Shown in pieces: positions 19,292-28,410 of a stretch of 64,000 bases of DNA (position 1 is its first letter; each line of letters begins with the position of its first letter). The stretch is from Bacteroides faecis MAJ27 (GTDB lineage Bacteria; Bacteroidota; Bacteroidia; Bacteroidales; Bacteroidaceae). The position numbers were made by a program, and so were the translations under genes. The notes beneath the pieces are model-generated. The model ran no database searches and had not been told where the DNA came from. It was given only the letters and a program-made list of their open reading frames with translations. The DNA is taken from NCBI RefSeq assembly GCF_900106755.1, contig NZ_FNNN01000005.1, positions 124,001 through 188,000 on the forward strand. The letters run 5' to 3'.

Positions 19292-21481
19292 TTATCTTAC
19301 AAACAGTAACTCTCTGTATTTTGGGAGTGTCCACATTTGGTTGTCAACAATCAGTTCCAACTTGTCAATGTGATAACGGATCTCTTCCAATGCCGGCACG
19401 ATTGTATCATGATAAGCGATAGCCTTTTCACGTTCACTCTCAATCTTATTTGCAACCTTACGCGCTTCGATCATGGCATCTACATGTTCCTTGATGAAGG
19501 CGGTGCGGTCAGCGATTTCTTCAATCAGTTCCAGGTTTTTGGCTGACAGTTTTGCTGCCTTTTCTGCCGGAAACAGGGATTGCATCTTGTAGACATTGTT
19601 AATCAGGTCTGTCTGATATTGAGTAGCTACCGGAATGATATGATTCATTGCCAGGTCGCCTAATACACGGGCTTCGATCTGAATCTTTTTGGTATATGTT
19701 TCCCATTTCACTTCGTTTCGAGCTTCGAGTTCCTTTCTCGTCATTACACCGATTGCTTCGAACATAGCGATGGTTTCCGGTTTCAGATAGTTGTCAAAGA
19801 TGACAGGGACGCTTGTTTCACAATCCAGACCACGACGGGCAGCTTCTGCTTTCCATTCGTCGCTGTAACCGTTACCGTCGAAATGAATGGCTTTACATTC
19901 CTTGATGTATCCACGGATGATTTCAAGTATGGCAGAAACTTTCGGCTCTCCCTTTTCAATCAAGGCATCTACATCTTTTTTAAACTTCTTCAACTGGTCT
20001 GCTACGGCAGAGTTTAGGGCGATCATGGCAGAAGCACAGTTTGCTTCGGAACCTACGGCGCGGAACTCAAAACGGTTGCCGGTGAAGGCAAATGGGGAAG
20101 TACGGTTACGGTCTGTATTATCAATCAGCAGTTCGGGAATTTGCGGGATATCCAGTTTCATACCTTGCTTGCCGCTAAGACTGATCAGGTCATCCTTTGT
20201 GCTGTTCTCAATATGATCCAGCACTTGAGACAACTGTTTGCCTAGGAAAGAAGAAATGATTGCCGGAGGTGCTTCGTTAGCTCCCAGACGGTGCGCATTG
20301 GTAGCGCTGGAGATGGAAGCTTTCAACAGTCCGTTGTGATGATAAACTGCCATCAGGGTGTTGACGACGAATGTCACAAAACGCAGATTATCTTCCGGTG
20401 TCTTGCCCGGTCCCATCAATAAAATACCAGTGTCGGTACCCAGAGACCAGTTATTGTGCTTACCCGAACCATTTACTCCCTTGAATGGCTTTTCGTGAAG
20501 CAATACGCGGAAACCGTGACGACGGCTTACTTTACGCATCAGCGACATGATTAGCAGGTTATGGTCATTGGCCAGATTACATTCTTCGAAGATAGGAGCC
20601 AACTCGAACTGGTTTGGAGCCACTTCGTTGTGACGGGTTTTTACAGGGATACCCAGTTTGAGAGCCTCAATTTCGAGGTCTTTCATAAAGGCAGCTACGC
20701 GGGTAGGGATAGCACCGAAATAGTGATCTTCCAACTGTTGGTTCTTGGCACTGTCATGTCCCATCAGCGTACGTCCTGTCATGAGCAGGTCAGGGCGTGC
20801 GGCATACAGACCTTCGTCTACCAAGAAATATTCCTGTTCCCAGCCCAGGTAGGCAACTACTTTCTTCACTTCCGGATTGAAGTAGTGACATACGTCTACG
20901 GCAGCTTTATCTACGGCACGCAATGCTTTCAGTAATGGAGCCTTATAGTCGAGAGCTTCACCGGTGTATGCGATAAACACAGTGGGGATACAGAGCGTAT
21001 CATCTACAATGAATGCAGGTGAGGAAGGGTCCCATGCGCTATAGCCACGGGCTTCGAATGTGTTGCGGATACCGCCACTCGGGAACGAAGAGGCGTCCGG
21101 TTCCTGTTGAACCAGTAGCTTGCCTGAAAACTCTTCCATCATACCGCCCTTGCCGTCATGTTCAATGAAAGCGTCATGCTTTTCTGCCGTGCCTTCGGTA
21201 AGCGGTGCAAACCAGTGTGTATAATGAGTGACACCCATTTCGACCGCCCATCTTTTCATTCCGGCAGCTACTTCGTCAGCTATGCTACGATCTAGGGGAG
21301 CCCCATTGTCAATAGCGTCAATCAGCGCATTGTACACCTTACTGGGAAGGTATTTGAACATCTTTTCTTTGTTGAACACATACTTGCCGAAATATTCCGA
21401 AGGACGTTCAGCGGGTGTCGGCACTTCAACAGCTTTCTTCTTGAACGCTGTTTCTACTACTCTGAATCTAAGTTTTGACAT
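19292..21481 (-). CDS. glnN: Glutamine synthetase type III
   Basis: Condenses glutamate and ammonia to glutamine using ATP. At 729 residues it is the long type III form (GlnN) typical of Bacteroides, not the 470-residue type I. Recognisable segments are WEQEYFLVD (metal-binding Glu), RHNEVAPNQFELAPIFEE, KPFKGVNGSGKHNNWSLGTD (nucleotide/ammonia region) and NRTSPFAFTGNRFEFRAVGS. A C-terminal helical extension rich in Glu/Lys is present. Last gene of the porin-PII-amtB-glnN cluster, 44 bp after amtB. PII upstream suggests nitrogen control of activity or transport. Confidence 0.95.
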   Translation of the reverse strand: MSKLRFRVVETAFKKKAVEVPTPAERPSEYFGKYVFNKEKMFKYLPSKVYNALIDAIDNGAPLDRSIADEVAAGMKRWAVEMGVTHYTHWFAPLTEGTAEKHDAFIEHDGKGGMMEEFSGKLLVQQEPDASSFPSGGIRNTFEARGYSAWDPSSPAFIVDDTLCIPTVFIAYTGEALDYKAPLLKALRAVDKAAVDVCHYFNPEVKKVVAYLGWEQEYFLVDEGLYAARPDLLMTGRTLMGHDSAKNQQLEDHYFGAIPTRVAAFMKDLEIEALKLGIPVKTRHNEVAPNQFELAPIFEECNLANDHNLLIMSLMRKVSRRHGFRVLLHEKPFKGVNGSGKHNNWSLGTDTGILLMGPGKTPEDNLRFVTFVVNTLMAVYHHNGLLKASISSATNAHRLGANEAPPAIISSFLGKQLSQVLDHIENSTKDDLISLSGKQGMKLDIPQIPELLIDNTDRNRTSPFAFTGNRFEFRAVGSEANCASAMIALNSAVADQLKKFKKDVDALIEKGEPKVSAILEIIRGYIKECKAIHFDGNGYSDEWKAEAARRGLDCETSVPVIFDNYLKPETIAMFEAIGVMTRKELEARNEVKWETYTKKIQIEARVLGDLAMNHIIPVATQYQTDLINNVYKMQSLFPAEKAAKLSAKNLELIEEIADRTAFIKEHVDAMIEARKVANKIESEREKAIAYHDTIVPALEEIRYHIDKLELIVDNQMWTLPKYRELLFVR

Positions 21482-21525
21482 AATACCTAATTTGATTTGT
21501 TGTTAAATATGTTAGAGTAAAAAAT

Positions 21526-22986
21526 TTAGTTATAAGCAGATTCTCCGTGTTCGTAAATGTCGAGGCCTTCTTCTTCGACACGTGCCGGAACTCGCAGACC
21601 ATGAACCTTATCAAGTACTTTGAAGATGGTGAATCCCATACTTGCTGCCCATGCTCCGACTACTAATGCTCCGAAAATCTGTGCACCAAGGAAACCTGCT
21701 CCGTGTCCGTAGAATAAACCTTCACTGGTAGAAAATAGCCCCGTGAGAATTGTTCCCAGAAAACCGCAGACTCCATGTACGGATGAAGCACCGACAGGGT
21801 CGTCAATTTTCAATACCTTATCGATAAAGTCAACGGCGAGTATCATTACTACGCCACAAATAGCGCCAATCACTACTGCTCCTGTCGGAGATACTGCATC
21901 GCATCCTGCTGTGATACCTACCAGACCTGCCAAAACTCCATTTAGTGTCAGAGATAAGGATGGCTTGCCATACTTCATCCAGCTAACTACCAGCGCAAAG
22001 AAACCACCGGCGCAAGCGGCCAGGTTGGTTGTCAGGAAGACATGAGAGATTGCAATTGCATCCGCTTCAGTACTTGCAGCCAATTGTGAACCAGGGTTGA
22101 AGCCGAACCATCCGAACCAGAGAATGAATACACCTAATGCTGCGACTGTCAGATTATGTCCCGGAATAGCTTTTGATCTTCCGTCTTTTCCATACTTACC
22201 GATACGCGGTCCCAAAATAGCAGCACCTACCAGAGCAATCCAACCACCTACAGAGTGAACGACTGTTGAACCTGCAAAGTCATGGAAGGTGGTTCCAAAG
22301 AGATTCATCATGAAAGAGCCTTCTTCACCGTTCATCAGCCAACCACCTCCCCATGTCCAATGACCGGAAATTGGGTAAATAAGCACACTGATAAAGATTG
22401 TGTATACTAGATACATTGAGAATTTTGTACGTTCTGCCATTGCTCCGGACACGATGGTAGCTGCTGTTGCACAGAACACTGTCTGGAAAACAAGGAAACC
22501 TTCTTTGGGCAAATCGCTATCCAGAAAAGACAAGTTAAAGAAGTGAGGCATTCCGATGAATCCTCCTGCACCGAACATCAGCCCGAAGCCAATAAACCAA
22601 TAGAGCAGTGAGCCGAACATGAAGTCTACAAAGTTTTTCATTAAAATATTGGCAGTATTCTTCACCCTTGTGAAACCGGCTTCGACTAATGCAAATCCCG
22701 GCTGCATAAAGAATACCAGCATTGCTGCAAGCAGCATCCAAACAGTATTTAATCCGAGTGCCAGCTCTCCAATTGTATCGGAAGCACTTATGGCAGCTTC
22801 TTCAGATGTTGTTGCTACTTTAACAGGGTCTGTCGCAATTTCAGTGATGGTCTCTGTAACCGCCGTAACAGTATCGGTGACAACAGTTTTTTGTGCGAAA
22901 ACGCTCGTAGTGAGACAGCTGAAAATGAGCATAGCAGTAGCTATCCACAGCTTTACAGAGCTGTGCTTTTTATATATTGTATCCAT
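21526..22986 (-). CDS. amtB: Ammonium transporter AmtB
   Basis: A 486-residue channel for NH4+/NH3. A signal-peptide-like N-terminus ends near VFAQ (about residue 32), then a Thr/Val-rich stretch, then about eleven helices. The family features are the HDFAGSTVVHSVGGWIALVGA segment (Asp and the first pore His) and SSVHGVCGFLGTILTG (second His). The cytoplasmic tail ends in a region able to contact PII. It follows the PII gene by 80 bp, the standard glnK-amtB pairing. Confidence 0.95.
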   Translation of the reverse strand: MDTIYKKHSSVKLWIATAMLIFSCLTTSVFAQKTVVTDTVTAVTETITEIATDPVKVATTSEEAAISASDTIGELALGLNTVWMLLAAMLVFFMQPGFALVEAGFTRVKNTANILMKNFVDFMFGSLLYWFIGFGLMFGAGGFIGMPHFFNLSFLDSDLPKEGFLVFQTVFCATAATIVSGAMAERTKFSMYLVYTIFISVLIYPISGHWTWGGGWLMNGEEGSFMMNLFGTTFHDFAGSTVVHSVGGWIALVGAAILGPRIGKYGKDGRSKAIPGHNLTVAALGVFILWFGWFGFNPGSQLAASTEADAIAISHVFLTTNLAACAGGFFALVVSWMKYGKPSLSLTLNGVLAGLVGITAGCDAVSPTGAVVIGAICGVVMILAVDFIDKVLKIDDPVGASSVHGVCGFLGTILTGLFSTSEGLFYGHGAGFLGAQIFGALVVGAWAASMGFTIFKVLDKVHGLRVPARVEEEGLDIYEHGESAYN

Positions 22987-23066
22987 AATGATTATCTTAT
23001 TTAATACCTTTTTATTATGTTATAATCCGCAAGGAAACCTGATTCCGGCACCTTGCCGGTTGTTGG

Positions 23067-23423
23067 TTAGCGTTCTTGTTCGGCGTTATAGAGGGCAATG
23101 TCGCCTCGCTCGGCAGTGCGGATGCGGATGGCATCTTCGATGGGAATGACGAAAATACGTCCGTCGCCGATTTCTCCGGTTTGGGCGGCTTTGATGATTG
23201 CCTGTACCGTTTTCTCTGCGTTTTTGTCGCGTACTACAATCGAAATCAGGATACGTTCGATTGTACTGGTATCATATACAACTCCACGATAGATACGTCC
23301 TTGCCGTGCTTTACCGATGCCTCTTACATCATAATAGGAGAACCATTCGATATCTGCTTCAAGTAAAGCATCTTTTACGTCCTCGAATTTGGTTTTACGG
23401 ATAATAGCTTCAATCTTTTTCAT
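23067..23423 (-). CDS. glnK: Nitrogen regulatory protein PII
   Basis: Trimeric sensor of 2-oxoglutarate and ATP/ADP that gates AmtB. The 118 residues show the PII order: MKKIEAIIR start, T-loop near 37-55 with Tyr50 in the YRGVVY segment (equivalent to the modified Tyr51 of GlnB), B-loop TGEIGDGRIFVIP (82-94) and C-loop AIRIRTAERGD. T-loop sequence differs from the enterobacterial type, so uridylylation cannot be assumed. Located just before amtB; named glnK on that ground. Confidence 0.92.
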   Translation of the reverse strand: MKKIEAIIRKTKFEDVKDALLEADIEWFSYYDVRGIGKARQGRIYRGVVYDTSTIERILISIVVRDKNAEKTVQAIIKAAQTGEIGDGRIFVIPIEDAIRIRTAERGDIALYNAEQER

Positions 23424-23449
23424 ATACCTTAAATATTAGTGTGACTTGT

Positions 23450-23547
23450 AAAAAAAGAGGTATAGGGGGCAGCCATAGCAGGTTACCATACAACAAACCG
23501 ATAAAATCTAAACTCTAACTACCTTTTCTATTCCCTATACACTCTTT
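23450..23547 (-). terminator. Possible terminator between the outer-membrane protein and PII genes
   Basis: On the minus strand AAGAGTGTATAGGG (from 23534-23547) can pair with CCCTATACCTCTT (23455-23467) across a 65-nt loop, followed by a run of seven T. Long loop, so efficiency is uncertain; it may set the ratio between the first and later genes. Confidence 0.35.
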
Positions 23548-23566
23548 AGATATAAAATTCTCTCTC

Positions 23567-24328
23567 TTAAAAACTTAATCCGAATGTGAAGTGAGCACCT
23601 TCCGTGCGTGGATTGACTGATACTTTGGCAAACGCCGGAACCGAGAAAGAATCAGTGACTTTGATTTCTTTGGTAGCTCCGAGGCTGATATCCGATACGC
23701 AGAATCCACTTGTATACCCATTATAAAAAGATGTTTCCCAAGGTACTATGCCTAAATCTACCATCCAGTCGAGTCCACCCAATTGGAAGGGTGCGCTTAG
23801 TGCGAGGTAGGATGAATAGGCTCTTTTCCCATTCCCTTTCACTCCGTCAGCTCCTGCAAAGTTGGTATACCAATTGACAGCCAGCGGACCAAAATCATAT
23901 CCAATCTGTGCTTCAAAAACATGGGCGGTTGAATGAGCGCCATATTTGAAATACTTGTTGGTAGAATAGATCGTTTCTCCTTCATCGTCTACTCCTGACG
24001 GAACCTGAGTATTAAACCAGTAATCAGTGATCGAAACACTAAAACCATTTATTGAATAGCCGAGTGTTAAATCGAATTCTTTAGTGTCTGATGACTCAAA
24101 TCCTGCTGATCCCCATACTCCGAGTGAAAAACCTTTGTAAGAGATTCCCAGTGAAGGTTGGATACTTACTCCACCCAGGTCCTGACCACGCCAGATATAA
24201 CCGCTTACCAAATCTGCTCCTACAGAAGCTTCTACTTTATTTTGTGCCTTCATGGCGGATGGCACAATCCCCGTTAGTAATAATGCTACTATTATTACCC
24301 CCAATTTTTTGTTAATCGTCGTTTTCAT
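23567..24328 (-). CDS. Outer-membrane beta-barrel protein, TorF-like
   Basis: 253 residues with a signal peptide (about 1-29, ending near MKAQ). It then shows alternating hydrophobic/aromatic strands (GADLVSGYIWRGQ, GFSLGVWGSAGF, FDLTLGYSINGFSVSITDYW) and ends in a terminal Phe, typical of an outer-membrane barrel of about 8-12 strands. The W-R-G-Q-D-L-G start is typical of TorF-type putative porins of Bacteroidetes. It is the first gene before PII-amtB-glnN on the same strand, so it may help small nitrogen compounds across the outer membrane; this is inference from position. Confidence 0.75.
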   Translation of the reverse strand: MKTTINKKLGVIIVALLLTGIVPSAMKAQNKVEASVGADLVSGYIWRGQDLGGVSIQPSLGISYKGFSLGVWGSAGFESSDTKEFDLTLGYSINGFSVSITDYWFNTQVPSGVDDEGETIYSTNKYFKYGAHSTAHVFEAQIGYDFGPLAVNWYTNFAGADGVKGNGKRAYSSYLALSAPFQLGGLDWMVDLGIVPWETSFYNGYTSGFCVSDISLGATKEIKVTDSFSVPAFAKVSVNPRTEGAHFTFGLSF

Positions 24329-24409
24329 CGTCTTTTTACCTTTAAAAGTTAGAAAAATGTGGATGTACGGTCCAGTGTTATATAGTAGCGCGCAAAATAC
24401 TATCAGTTA

Positions 24410-24523
24410 AATGAAGAATTAAGAATGAAGAATCAGAAACAACAAGTTAAAATGATAAACTCAAAAGAACTATAGTCGAGATGGGGGTATCTCATACTGC
24501 AAAAAAATCTTCATTCTTCATTT
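24410..24523. repeat. Inverted AATGAAG/AATTAAG heptad arrays beside dapL
   Basis: Forward units AATGAAG, AATTAAG, AATGAAG, AATCAG (24410-24436) face reverse units AATGAAG, AATGAAG (24508-24523). The second array touches the dapL stop codon directly. The 71-bp interior has no ORF. Same heptads as the array after glnN (19208-19281). Confidence 0.65.
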
Positions 24524-25756
24524 CTAAAGCCAGTTTTTAATCCTTCTCATCGCTTCGATACAGTCGTTACGATCGCCGAAAGCTGTCAGTCGGATATATC
24601 CTTCGCCGCTGGGTCCGAAACCTACACCGGGAGTTCCGACTACGTTAGCTTCATATAGCATCTGTTCGAAGAATCGCCAGGAAGAGAGTCCGTTCGGAGT
24701 TTTCACCCATAAATAAGGCGCATTGACTCCGCCGTATACTTTCAGTCCGGTAGCTTCCAGTCCTTCTTTCATTATTTTTGCATTGGTCATATAATAATCA
24801 ATCGTTTTTTTGATCTGTGCTTTTCCTTCTGCACTGTAGACTGCTTCCGCTGCCCGTTGAGTGATGTAGGAAGTGCCGTTGAACTTAGTACATTGGCGAC
24901 GGTTCCACAATCTGTTGAGTGGAATACGTTCACCTTCCAGAGTGGCAGCGGTCAGTTCCTTCGGTACTACGGTGTAGCCGCAACGTACTCCGGTGAATCC
25001 TGCTGTCTTTGAAAAACTACGAAATTCGATCGCGCATTTCTTTGCACCTTTTATTTCGTATATAGAGTGGGGGACATCCGCGTCCTGAATATAGGCTTCG
25101 TATGCGGCATCGAACAAAATCAGTGTATCATTTGCCAATGCGTAATCTATCCACTTCTTTAGTTCCGGTTTCGTTAGTGTGGTTCCTGTCGGGTTGTTCG
25201 GATAGCAGAGATAAACAATGTCTATCCGTTTGTCGGGAATCTCCGGAATAAAGTTGTTCTCACTTGTGCAAGGCATATAGGTCACATTGCTCCATTTGCC
25301 TGTTTCTTCTTCCAGTATTCCGGCACGTCCGCACATAACGTTGCTGTCTATATATACCGGATAGATAGGGTCTGTGACACCGACACTGTTGTCATGACGA
25401 AGAATGTCTCCTATGTTACCTGTATCACTTTTTGCTCCGTCACTGACAAATATCTCCGATGACGAAAAATGGATTCCCCGGGGAGCAAAATCATTTTTTA
25501 TAATGGTTTCAATCAGAAAGTCATATCCCTGTTCAGGACCATATCCGCGAAATGTATCTTTACTTGCCAGTTCTTCTACTGCCTTGTGCATAGCTTCGAT
25601 ACAGGCTTGGGGAAGCGGCTGGGTGACATCTCCGATACCTAACCGGATGATATCCTGTTTAGGGTGCGTTATTTTGAACGTATTTACCTTTTTCGCTATA
25701 TCCGAGAATAAATAGCTTCCCGGTAGTTTTAAGAAATGTTCGTTTACTAATGCCAT
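24524..25756 (-). CDS. dapL: LL-diaminopimelate aminotransferase
   Basis: Makes LL-diaminopimelate from tetrahydrodipicolinate and glutamate in one step (DapL pathway for lysine and peptidoglycan). The 410-residue fold-type I PLP enzyme shows RLGIGDVTQPLP, the substrate loop GYGPEQGYDFL, CYPNNPTGTTL, and the PLP lysine in FRSFSKTAGFTGVRCGY. C-terminal Arg is in GEGYIRLTAFG. Next to dapF, 71 bp downstream of it, so consecutive pathway steps form an operon in the order dapF-dapL. Confidence 0.96.
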   Translation of the reverse strand: MALVNEHFLKLPGSYLFSDIAKKVNTFKITHPKQDIIRLGIGDVTQPLPQACIEAMHKAVEELASKDTFRGYGPEQGYDFLIETIIKNDFAPRGIHFSSSEIFVSDGAKSDTGNIGDILRHDNSVGVTDPIYPVYIDSNVMCGRAGILEEETGKWSNVTYMPCTSENNFIPEIPDKRIDIVYLCYPNNPTGTTLTKPELKKWIDYALANDTLILFDAAYEAYIQDADVPHSIYEIKGAKKCAIEFRSFSKTAGFTGVRCGYTVVPKELTAATLEGERIPLNRLWNRRQCTKFNGTSYITQRAAEAVYSAEGKAQIKKTIDYYMTNAKIMKEGLEATGLKVYGGVNAPYLWVKTPNGLSSWRFFEQMLYEANVVGTPGVGFGPSGEGYIRLTAFGDRNDCIEAMRRIKNWL

Positions 25757-25827
25757 ATTGTTATTGTTTTAAGTTTTGCTATATTCTTATCTTTAATTGA
25801 TTGTTCGGAAACGCTTATTTCATCAGC

Positions 25828-26649
25828 CTATTTGGGTTGGCCGTTGTCTGCTTCTATTTCTCCATCGAAAACTTTGGTTGCCGGTCCTGTCATTAATATA
25901 TGTCCCGAGGCTTCTTCCCATTCGATAGTGACAGTTCCTCCGTCCATTATAATATCGCTTTTTCTTCCTGCAAGTCCGTTGATACAGGCTGCTACTGCTG
26001 TTGCGCACGCACCTGTTCCGCAGGCTTGAGTTATTCCCGATCCTCTTTCCCATACTCTCATTCGTATGGTATCTTTCCCAATTACTTGGGCGAATTCTAC
26101 ATTTGTCCTGTCCGGGAAGAGATGATATTTTTCTAGCTCAGGGCCTATTTTCGGCAGATCGATCTGAGAGATATCTTCTACAAAAGTAACCAGATGAGGA
26201 TTTCCCATTGATACTTGGGTAGACCGGAAAGGATATTCTTTTCCAAAACAGACTTCACCTGTTTCCAGTGGACTCCCCATATCTACCGTGACTGCGCTAA
26301 CCGCTTTTCCATTTATATGTAGTTTCAGGATTTTAATACCTGACAATGTATCAAGGGTGATTTCTGTCTTATCCGTCAATCCGTACTCATATACATATTT
26401 GCCTACACACCGACTTCCGTTACCGCACATCATCGCTTCGGAACCATCTGCATTGAATATACGCATGCTGAAATCAGCTTTGTCAGAAGTACCAATCAAT
26501 ATAAGTCCGTCACTTCCGATTCCCGTATGGAATCTGCTCCATGCAATCGCCTTCTTTTCAGGATCTGCTATCGGATATCTGGTAGTATCTACATAGATGT
26601 AGTCATTTCCTGCCCCGTGCATTTTGGTAAATTTTATTGTATTTGTCAT
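25828..26649 (-). CDS. dapF: Diaminopimelate epimerase
   Basis: Converts LL- to meso-diaminopimelate, the form used in the cell wall and as lysine precursor. The 273 residues contain both catalytic cysteines: Cys75 in MMCGNGSRC and Cys210 in ACGTGAC. GNPH near 150-152 and the ERGSGITQ segment are also conserved. First gene of dapF-dapL, with a -7 box 49 bp upstream. Confidence 0.96.
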   Translation of the reverse strand: MTNTIKFTKMHGAGNDYIYVDTTRYPIADPEKKAIAWSRFHTGIGSDGLILIGTSDKADFSMRIFNADGSEAMMCGNGSRCVGKYVYEYGLTDKTEITLDTLSGIKILKLHINGKAVSAVTVDMGSPLETGEVCFGKEYPFRSTQVSMGNPHLVTFVEDISQIDLPKIGPELEKYHLFPDRTNVEFAQVIGKDTIRMRVWERGSGITQACGTGACATAVAACINGLAGRKSDIIMDGGTVTIEWEEASGHILMTGPATKVFDGEIEADNGQPK

Positions 26650-27064
26650 TTTGATCCTTATTTATTGATTGTTGTAACCTTTTGTTTTATTACAATGCAA
26701 AGATATGACTTTTTGCTTTATGTTTTAGTTGAAAGTATGTCTAATATCTATTTATTTTTATCAAACTTTCAATTGATTTGTATACAGGGATCTTTAGTGT
26801 TAATCTGAAATTTTACATGTGCTTATTTTGATAAATTATTATTTGGTGGATTCGTTTTGCATATCTTTTCATAATATATGAGGATTTTATAGTCAATTTC
26901 TCCTGTATATTACTATAAAAACAAGAAATGACTTCTTTTGGTTTTGACGATATGAAAGTGAATTTGCTTATTTGTATGACATATTGTTTATCGAATATGG
27001 AGAAGAACCTTTTTTATATATTCATTGTTCTCTTCCTAACAATAACATAATAAATGTAGGAGAT
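26650..27064. other. Divergent intergenic region dapF / thioredoxin-like gene
   Basis: 415 bp, very AT-rich. A -7 box TATCTTTG for dapF is at 26698-26705 on the minus strand. A weak inverted repeat (TTGAAAGT near 26730 and ACTTTCAA near 26765) lies upstream of it. I see no ORF or RNA gene; the plus-strand promoter is not obvious. Confidence 0.4.
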
Positions 27065-27361
27065 ATGGATATAGAGAAACAATTGGAAGTTGCCGCACAG
27101 AGCAATCATTTGGTATTGGTTGTGTTTTACGCTGACTGGTCGCCTCATTATGAATGGATAGGACCTGTGCTCCGCACTTATGAGCAGAGAGTGATAGAAC
27201 TGGTAAATGTGAACATTGAAGGAGATAAAGCCGTAGCCGATTCATATAATATTGAGACGGTACCTGCTTTCCTCCTATTGCATAAAGGACATGAACTGTG
27301 GAGGCAAGTAGGTGAGTTGACGGTAGAAGAGTTGAAAGAGGTATTGGAAGATTTCAAATAG
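27065..27361 (+). CDS. Thioredoxin-fold protein lacking the CxxC motif
   Basis: 98 residues from ATG 27065; an upstream in-frame start would add a poorly codon-like extension. The thioredoxin fold is clear: VLVVFYADWS strand, active-site turn, cis-Pro in TVPAFLLL, and a closing GELTVEELKEVLE helix. The catalytic WCGPC is replaced by W-S-P-H-Y (25-29), so both cysteines are gone and it cannot do disulfide exchange. It may act as a binding or scaffold protein. No signal peptide, so cytoplasmic. Monocistronic between dapF and a convergent esterase gene. Confidence 0.8.
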   Translation: MDIEKQLEVAAQSNHLVLVVFYADWSPHYEWIGPVLRTYEQRVIELVNVNIEGDKAVADSYNIETVPAFLLLHKGHELWRQVGELTVEELKEVLEDFK

Positions 27362-27381
27362 CTTCTATTGGGATTTTATGT

Positions 27382-27425
27382 AAAAAGCACCATCATGCAT
27401 ATTGGTTTACTGCATGATGGTGCTT
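27382..27425. terminator. Terminator between thioredoxin-like and GDPD genes
   Basis: A perfect 15-bp stem (27385-27399/27411-27425) with an 11-nt loop. The minus-strand exit has a T run (27382-27386), suiting the GDPD transcript; it may also stop the convergent plus-strand gene. Confidence 0.85.
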
Positions 27426-27462
27426 AATATTGTTTTAGCTCTTAGAAATTTTCTGTGAGTGA

Positions 27463-28224
27463 TTATTTTAGCATATCTTGTGCCACAATCGGTTCATTGG
27501 TCGTAATGAAATCCACCTTCTGGTCAATCAGCCACTTCATGTCTTCTGCTTTGTCTACCGTCCAGACATTGACTTTCAATCCGAGATCATGTGCTTCTTT
27601 GATCCATTCGGGATGTTTTTTGATTACTCCCATGTGGTAGTCAAGTCCGGCAGCGCCGAGGTCTTTCAGTTCTTTGGGAGATAGTTCTCCGTTGAGGTAG
27701 AATACCGGGGTTCCGGCAGGTGCCAGACGGATAAACTCTTTCATTGCGTGCAGCGAGAAAGTGATATATTCCATACGATCTTCCAGTCCCATCTTTTTCA
27801 CCATGGCAAGGATTTCCTGTACGGCTTTTGTTTCACGTTTTTTGCTGTTATGCGCTTTCAGTTCAAGTATTAGCTTAGTATTGCATTTTTTGCCGGCTTC
27901 CAGATATTTTTGCAGGCTGGGCAGATTTTCTCCGTTTGATAGTTTCAATCCTGTAAGAGCATCTCCCTTGGAATATTCCATGTATTTCATCTTGTAGACA
28001 GGATCGTGGTTGACAACCAGCTTATTGTCTTTGGCAAGCCATACATCAAATTCGGAACCATAGCAATGTATAGAATCCGCCTTTTGCAAAGATGTGATGC
28101 TGTTTTGGGCAGAACCTGCTGTTTTCCAATAGCCACGATGAGCGATAACCTGTGACTTTTGTGCTTGAACGCTAGCTACTGAAATGATAAGGGCGGCCAT
28201 TAGAATAATTCTTTTTATTTTCAT
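27463..28224 (-). CDS. Secreted glycerophosphodiester phosphodiesterase family protein
   Basis: 253 residues; signal peptide about 1-21 (ends VQAQ). The GDPD TIM barrel shows its catalytic set: HRG (His29-Arg30), Glu58 and Asp60 in GSEFDVW, and HDP (His73). The C-terminal KVNVWTVDKAEDMKWL matches the family. It hydrolyses glycerophosphodiesters to glycerol-3-phosphate and an alcohol, here in the periplasm or outside. Phospholipid head-group scavenging is a likely use. Single gene. Confidence 0.88.
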   Translation of the reverse strand: MKIKRIILMAALIISVASVQAQKSQVIAHRGYWKTAGSAQNSITSLQKADSIHCYGSEFDVWLAKDNKLVVNHDPVYKMKYMEYSKGDALTGLKLSNGENLPSLQKYLEAGKKCNTKLILELKAHNSKKRETKAVQEILAMVKKMGLEDRMEYITFSLHAMKEFIRLAPAGTPVFYLNGELSPKELKDLGAAGLDYHMGVIKKHPEWIKEAHDLGLKVNVWTVDKAEDMKWLIDQKVDFITTNEPIVAQDMLK

Positions 28225-28261
28225 TGATAGTACGTTTAAAGAGTTTATGAGTCCAAAAATA

Positions 28262-28303
28262 TAAAAAATAAAACACAGATTAGCTTGTTATTATGCTAAT
28301 CTG
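28262..28303 (-). terminator. Terminator after the unknown secreted protein gene
   Basis: Arms CAGATTAGC (28276-28284) and GCTAATCTG (28295-28303) with a 10-nt loop. On the minus strand it is followed by the T-rich TGTTTTATTTTTTAT, about 107 bp after the stop of the upstream gene. Confidence 0.7.
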
Positions 28304-28410
28304 CGTTAATTGGCTGCTTTTATGCATAGAAATATAGACTTTTTATTCTTGACTTTACAAACTGATGAATAAACATTGGCCGATATCATCTATGGAGAAG
28401 ATAATGACAA

